64,000 bases of DNA, taken from contig NZ_CP025611.1 of the NCBI RefSeq assembly GCF_002868735.1, positions 1,172,501 to 1,236,500 on the forward strand. The letters are read 5' to 3'. Shown here piece by piece: positions 61,458 to 64,000 of the stretch. The notes under the pieces were generated by a model. That model was not told where the DNA came from, ran no database searches, and worked only from the letters and a program-made list of their open reading frames with translations. This DNA comes from Niveispirillum cyanobacteriorum. GTDB lineage: Bacteria; Pseudomonadota; Alphaproteobacteria; Azospirillales; Azospirillaceae. Position 1 is the first letter of the stretch; the number at the start of each line of letters is the position of its first letter. The translations under genes were made by a program, and so were the position numbers.

Positions 61458-63878
61458 CTACTGCGCAAGTTGCTGTCGCTTCACAAAAAGGGCCATAGGC
61501 GCACTAGCAATGTGGTGCTCTGAGTTGGACATCAACAAAAGCCGGCTGACGGCGTTGTCCTGAATGCCTCCGCTTGGCCAAAGACAAGATATGCTTGCTG
61601 TAGTTATCGGCATTCTAGATTTTTTCGTCGCCGCTAACGATAAGGTGTGGGCACGCTTGAATTCAGCGACGAGACTAGATTCAACATTAGGCTTTAGCCC
61701 TCGTGTTGAAAATGCCGACAGGTATCTATATACGCGCTTCATGAAATTTGGGTAAATTCCCAATGCTCCATGCTGACCTAGCTTACCAAGCTCATTAATA
61801 TTACATGGGACAATAAAATTTGCTTTTTCAATGCAATCTTTTAGATGGGCAAGGGGTGAAAGACTTTGAACTTGACGTCCACTCGCTGCCTTCAACTCAT
61901 TCCAACGAAATATACTGTCAGTAACGATACACGAGCCAGTAGCCTGAGCCAGATACATAGTAATCTCAAAATTTGGAACCATTTTAAACGGTATAAATTG
62001 TCCACCCTCTTCAAGGGAACCACTTGTCAGCACAGCGAGAGGGTCGTTCTCACGAAGTAAATCAAGATCATTAAGAACAAAATCGATATACTTTGCGTCT
62101 AAATCCGGAGAAAACCGTAGCAACTTCTGCCGAAGTGCGTCACGCGGCTGCAACAAAATACCTCTCTTATAGTCCTCTTCCATGAGTTTCATAAACTCAT
62201 CATCTTCAACTTTAGCATACTTTATATAATTACTCCGACGCTTAGCCATATTCATTACCTGGTGTCGTAAATGAAGATCAAAATTACAAGGATCCGGAAA
62301 AAGCGTAATGAGTCCCTGCTCAATGAACGGCATGATCATCATGAACAGAAATACAGACTTTAAGAATTCTTGACGATACATATGGGGGTTTTCCGTAGGG
62401 CTAAATTCCTTTTTCACCGCCCCTGGATGTATGAATGGATGTTCTATAAGCAATTCATCGAAATAAAAAGGAAGACCAAGTGCGCAGTTTGAAATTGCCT
62501 GCGGGTGAAGAACTCCTGTATAAATTGCCCTCGCGACTCCATCGGGTTTTGGCAACATTTCAAGAAAATTTGTTTCGCGCGGCCATAACGCATCATAAAG
62601 ACTATAAACATCTTTAATCTTATCATCATTAATCTCTTTACGAATTGTAACCCAGTCACGGACATCATTTATACCGAGAATGTTTGATATACCTGTAAAT
62701 AGCATAATGTTGCGCTCTCGAATACTTAGCTCCTTCCAAGTTGGCCGAAGAGCGACAGATTTTAGATTGCAACAGTTACCAAATCTGCGACCCGATCCGC
62801 ACCCACAAAGGTCACGGGCACGTGGTGGAGTAGACAAGGGTGCCTTTTTTAAAAAATCGCGTTCATGTTCGGTCCGGCCAAATGAATCCTGAAAATAAAC
62901 ATCATTGTTTTGTAGTCTAACAAACATATCTCCGCCCATAAATAAAATTCCATCAGAAGGTGGTACAAATAACATGCGGAGGTCAGACCAAGGCTCAGAA
63001 GACTTTATTTCTGGATACAGCCACTCTTCTTTACCAGCTGCTATGTAGCGCTTTGCTCCAGATTTGATAACACGATTAACTCGAACAACCTCTTCACTTG
63101 TGAGCCTACGTGTGCGAATGAATGAGTCCGTGCGCACAAGAGAGTTTCGATAGTTTCCAGCAAAGGTGCGCTTTTTAAGCGGTTCAGTTGAATGATCTTT
63201 AGCATATTCAAGATTAGTCAAAATTAGGCAAAAGTCTCTATTCAATGGAAATATTGTTTGGGTACCTTTAAGCGCTATCGAAGGATCATTTGGATATCTA
63301 TTTCCCTTCACGCCAGGAGGCAGAGCGTAATTGTAAGTCGTAACTGGATGATCGCTGACGATGAACTTAGTTTCAGCATCCTGAGCCGATATTATCTCAC
63401 GCACCCCTTCCGTCCAGATTGTACAGTGCATCATCCGGATACCTTGCATCTCGAACATTAGTTCGTTTTGCGTAAGACGCGGATATTGTGCGCTTAACCA
63501 GTCAAGACCTTTTGGCGTGCGCAACTTCTGGATATCCAGATATTCAAAGAATGATGTAAAATGCTGCTGCCATTCCTTGGAGTCGTCGCTCACAAAGGCC
63601 CGCACTGCCGCGGCCCCACGACAGTCGAGATCACCAAAAAGTTTTCGCTCAATTTCATCGTTGGCAATCTCACCAAAAAAAGTAGAATAAAGATCAATCT
63701 GGCAGAATGCACGTGATGATGGCGAATTAAATTTTGATTTTTCGAATACAATATCACCATTATGAAGTGTTATTTTATTTGGATTGGTATCAAGATATGA
63801 GTATGTTCTTTTGCCAATCTCAAAAAAACCTTCTTGATACCAACGTGGTACGTAGTGATTATTGCGAGTTAATGTCAT
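61458..63878 (-). CDS. DUF4238/SEC-C protein in AT-rich island
   Basis: 806 residues. The N-terminal part (about 1-300) opens with NNHYVPRWYQEGFFEIGKR, the hallmark of DUF4238, and has KFIVSDHPVTTYN near residue 195. A SEC-C-type zinc knuckle, RDLCGCGSGRRFGNCCN, lies at about 365. The remaining about 430 residues are not recognised (text such as LRENDPLAVLTSGSLEEGG and NFEITMYLAQATGSCIV). The gene is far more AT-rich than its neighbours, with codon use to match, so it was probably acquired. Function unknown; such proteins occur sporadically, and a defence or mobile-element role is only a guess. It starts directly after the stop codon of another frame. Confidence 0.75.
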   Translation of the reverse strand: MTLTRNNHYVPRWYQEGFFEIGKRTYSYLDTNPNKITLHNGDIVFEKSKFNSPSSRAFCQIDLYSTFFGEIANDEIERKLFGDLDCRGAAAVRAFVSDDSKEWQQHFTSFFEYLDIQKLRTPKGLDWLSAQYPRLTQNELMFEMQGIRMMHCTIWTEGVREIISAQDAETKFIVSDHPVTTYNYALPPGVKGNRYPNDPSIALKGTQTIFPLNRDFCLILTNLEYAKDHSTEPLKKRTFAGNYRNSLVRTDSFIRTRRLTSEEVVRVNRVIKSGAKRYIAAGKEEWLYPEIKSSEPWSDLRMLFVPPSDGILFMGGDMFVRLQNNDVYFQDSFGRTEHERDFLKKAPLSTPPRARDLCGCGSGRRFGNCCNLKSVALRPTWKELSIRERNIMLFTGISNILGINDVRDWVTIRKEINDDKIKDVYSLYDALWPRETNFLEMLPKPDGVARAIYTGVLHPQAISNCALGLPFYFDELLIEHPFIHPGAVKKEFSPTENPHMYRQEFLKSVFLFMMIMPFIEQGLITLFPDPCNFDLHLRHQVMNMAKRRSNYIKYAKVEDDEFMKLMEEDYKRGILLQPRDALRQKLLRFSPDLDAKYIDFVLNDLDLLRENDPLAVLTSGSLEEGGQFIPFKMVPNFEITMYLAQATGSCIVTDSIFRWNELKAASGRQVQSLSPLAHLKDCIEKANFIVPCNINELGKLGQHGALGIYPNFMKRVYRYLSAFSTRGLKPNVESSLVAEFKRAHTLSLAATKKSRMPITTASISCLWPSGGIQDNAVSRLLLMSNSEHHIASAPMALFVKRQQLAQ

Positions 63879-64000
63879 TTATTTAAATACCCCGTACTCC
63901 AATGGAAGTGGTAATAGTAACCTACAATCTGTCGGACGGCAATCCGAACAAGCTTTTAGCCGGGTGTCTTTCACGGCCGACAACTCATCGGCGTATCTGC
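63879..64000 (-). CDS. Possible 3' end of a gene co-transcribed with the DUF4238 gene
   Basis: A frame enters from the right edge and ends at TAA (63879-63881), whose last base directly precedes the DUF4238 ATG. It reads about 39 codons, ending with KACSDCRPTDCRLLLPLPLE, with three cysteines in a row. The tight junction is what an operon would show, but there is no homology to judge and random open frames of this length are possible. Confidence 0.35.
   Translation of the reverse strand, partial: RYADELSAVKDTRLKACSDCRPTDCRLLLPLPLEYGVFK

Noticed and set aside
63879-64000. tRNA or att site at the right edge
   Set aside because: No cloverleaf or direct repeat can be shown in the 122 bases available.

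Overview
The window is high-GC, densely packed DNA that reads like the chromosome of an alphaproteobacterium. The genus cannot be fixed from the sequence. An Azospirillaceae/Rhodospirillales-like organism is my inference from the PQQ alcohol-dehydrogenase regulon, the many TonB receptors and the regulator families. No rRNA, tRNA, CRISPR array or insertion sequence was seen.

Layout. (1) 1-19.4 kb is general accessory and housekeeping content. It holds an RND efflux pair with a divergent rhodanese/DUF2892 unit, transporters, a PLP dehydratase with a divergent Lrp regulator, a TetR-controlled membrane protein, an ArsR-SRPBCC cassette, two LysR/transporter or LysR/hydrolase pairs, and an Rrf2 regulator in front of an NDH-2-like flavoprotein. 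Many of the divergent promoters carry clear palindromic operators. (2) 19.5-52.5 kb is a large regulon for periplasmic oxidation of alcohols by PQQ enzymes. It contains two quinoprotein dehydrogenases: one with a D-F-S metal-site motif (calcium type, 37419-39290) and one with D-F-D (lanthanide type, 40207-41952). With them are cytochrome c, a pseudoazurin-like copper protein, two family-specific solute-binding proteins, an aldehyde dehydrogenase with DUF779 protein, a pentapeptide-repeat protein, the beta-propeller/ABC module of the Ped/Lut type, a porin, a second ABC importer fused in operon to a TonB receptor, and a NosR-like flavin/iron-sulfur membrane protein with its ApbE flavin transferase. 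Control genes are a NarX-like kinase with a NarL-type regulator, a second LuxR-type regulator, and a FIST-domain sensor with a NahK-like hybrid kinase. (3) 52.5-57.7 kb is a sucrose-type unit: TonB receptor, amylosucrase and ROK fructokinase under LacI-like operators. (4) 58-61.2 kb is a pair of lipoproteins, a catalase-like heme protein and a diheme cytochrome. (5) From about 61.4 kb to the right edge the DNA becomes visibly AT-rich and carries an 806-residue DUF4238/SEC-C protein, probably acquired.

The main new observation is regulatory. About eleven intergenic sites in the PQQ region share a motif close to CCAWRGTCYAATT-nn-GGCC, nearly all oriented toward the downstream gene. A second motif, CGGGACAATYATCC, is found in front of the kinase/TonB pair and as a 22-23 bp-spaced array in front of the calcium-type dehydrogenase. 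Together they tie scattered genes into one candidate alcohol/lanthanide regulon and include genes (NosR-like/ApbE, the porin, the TonB/NitT-type importer) not usually counted as part of it.
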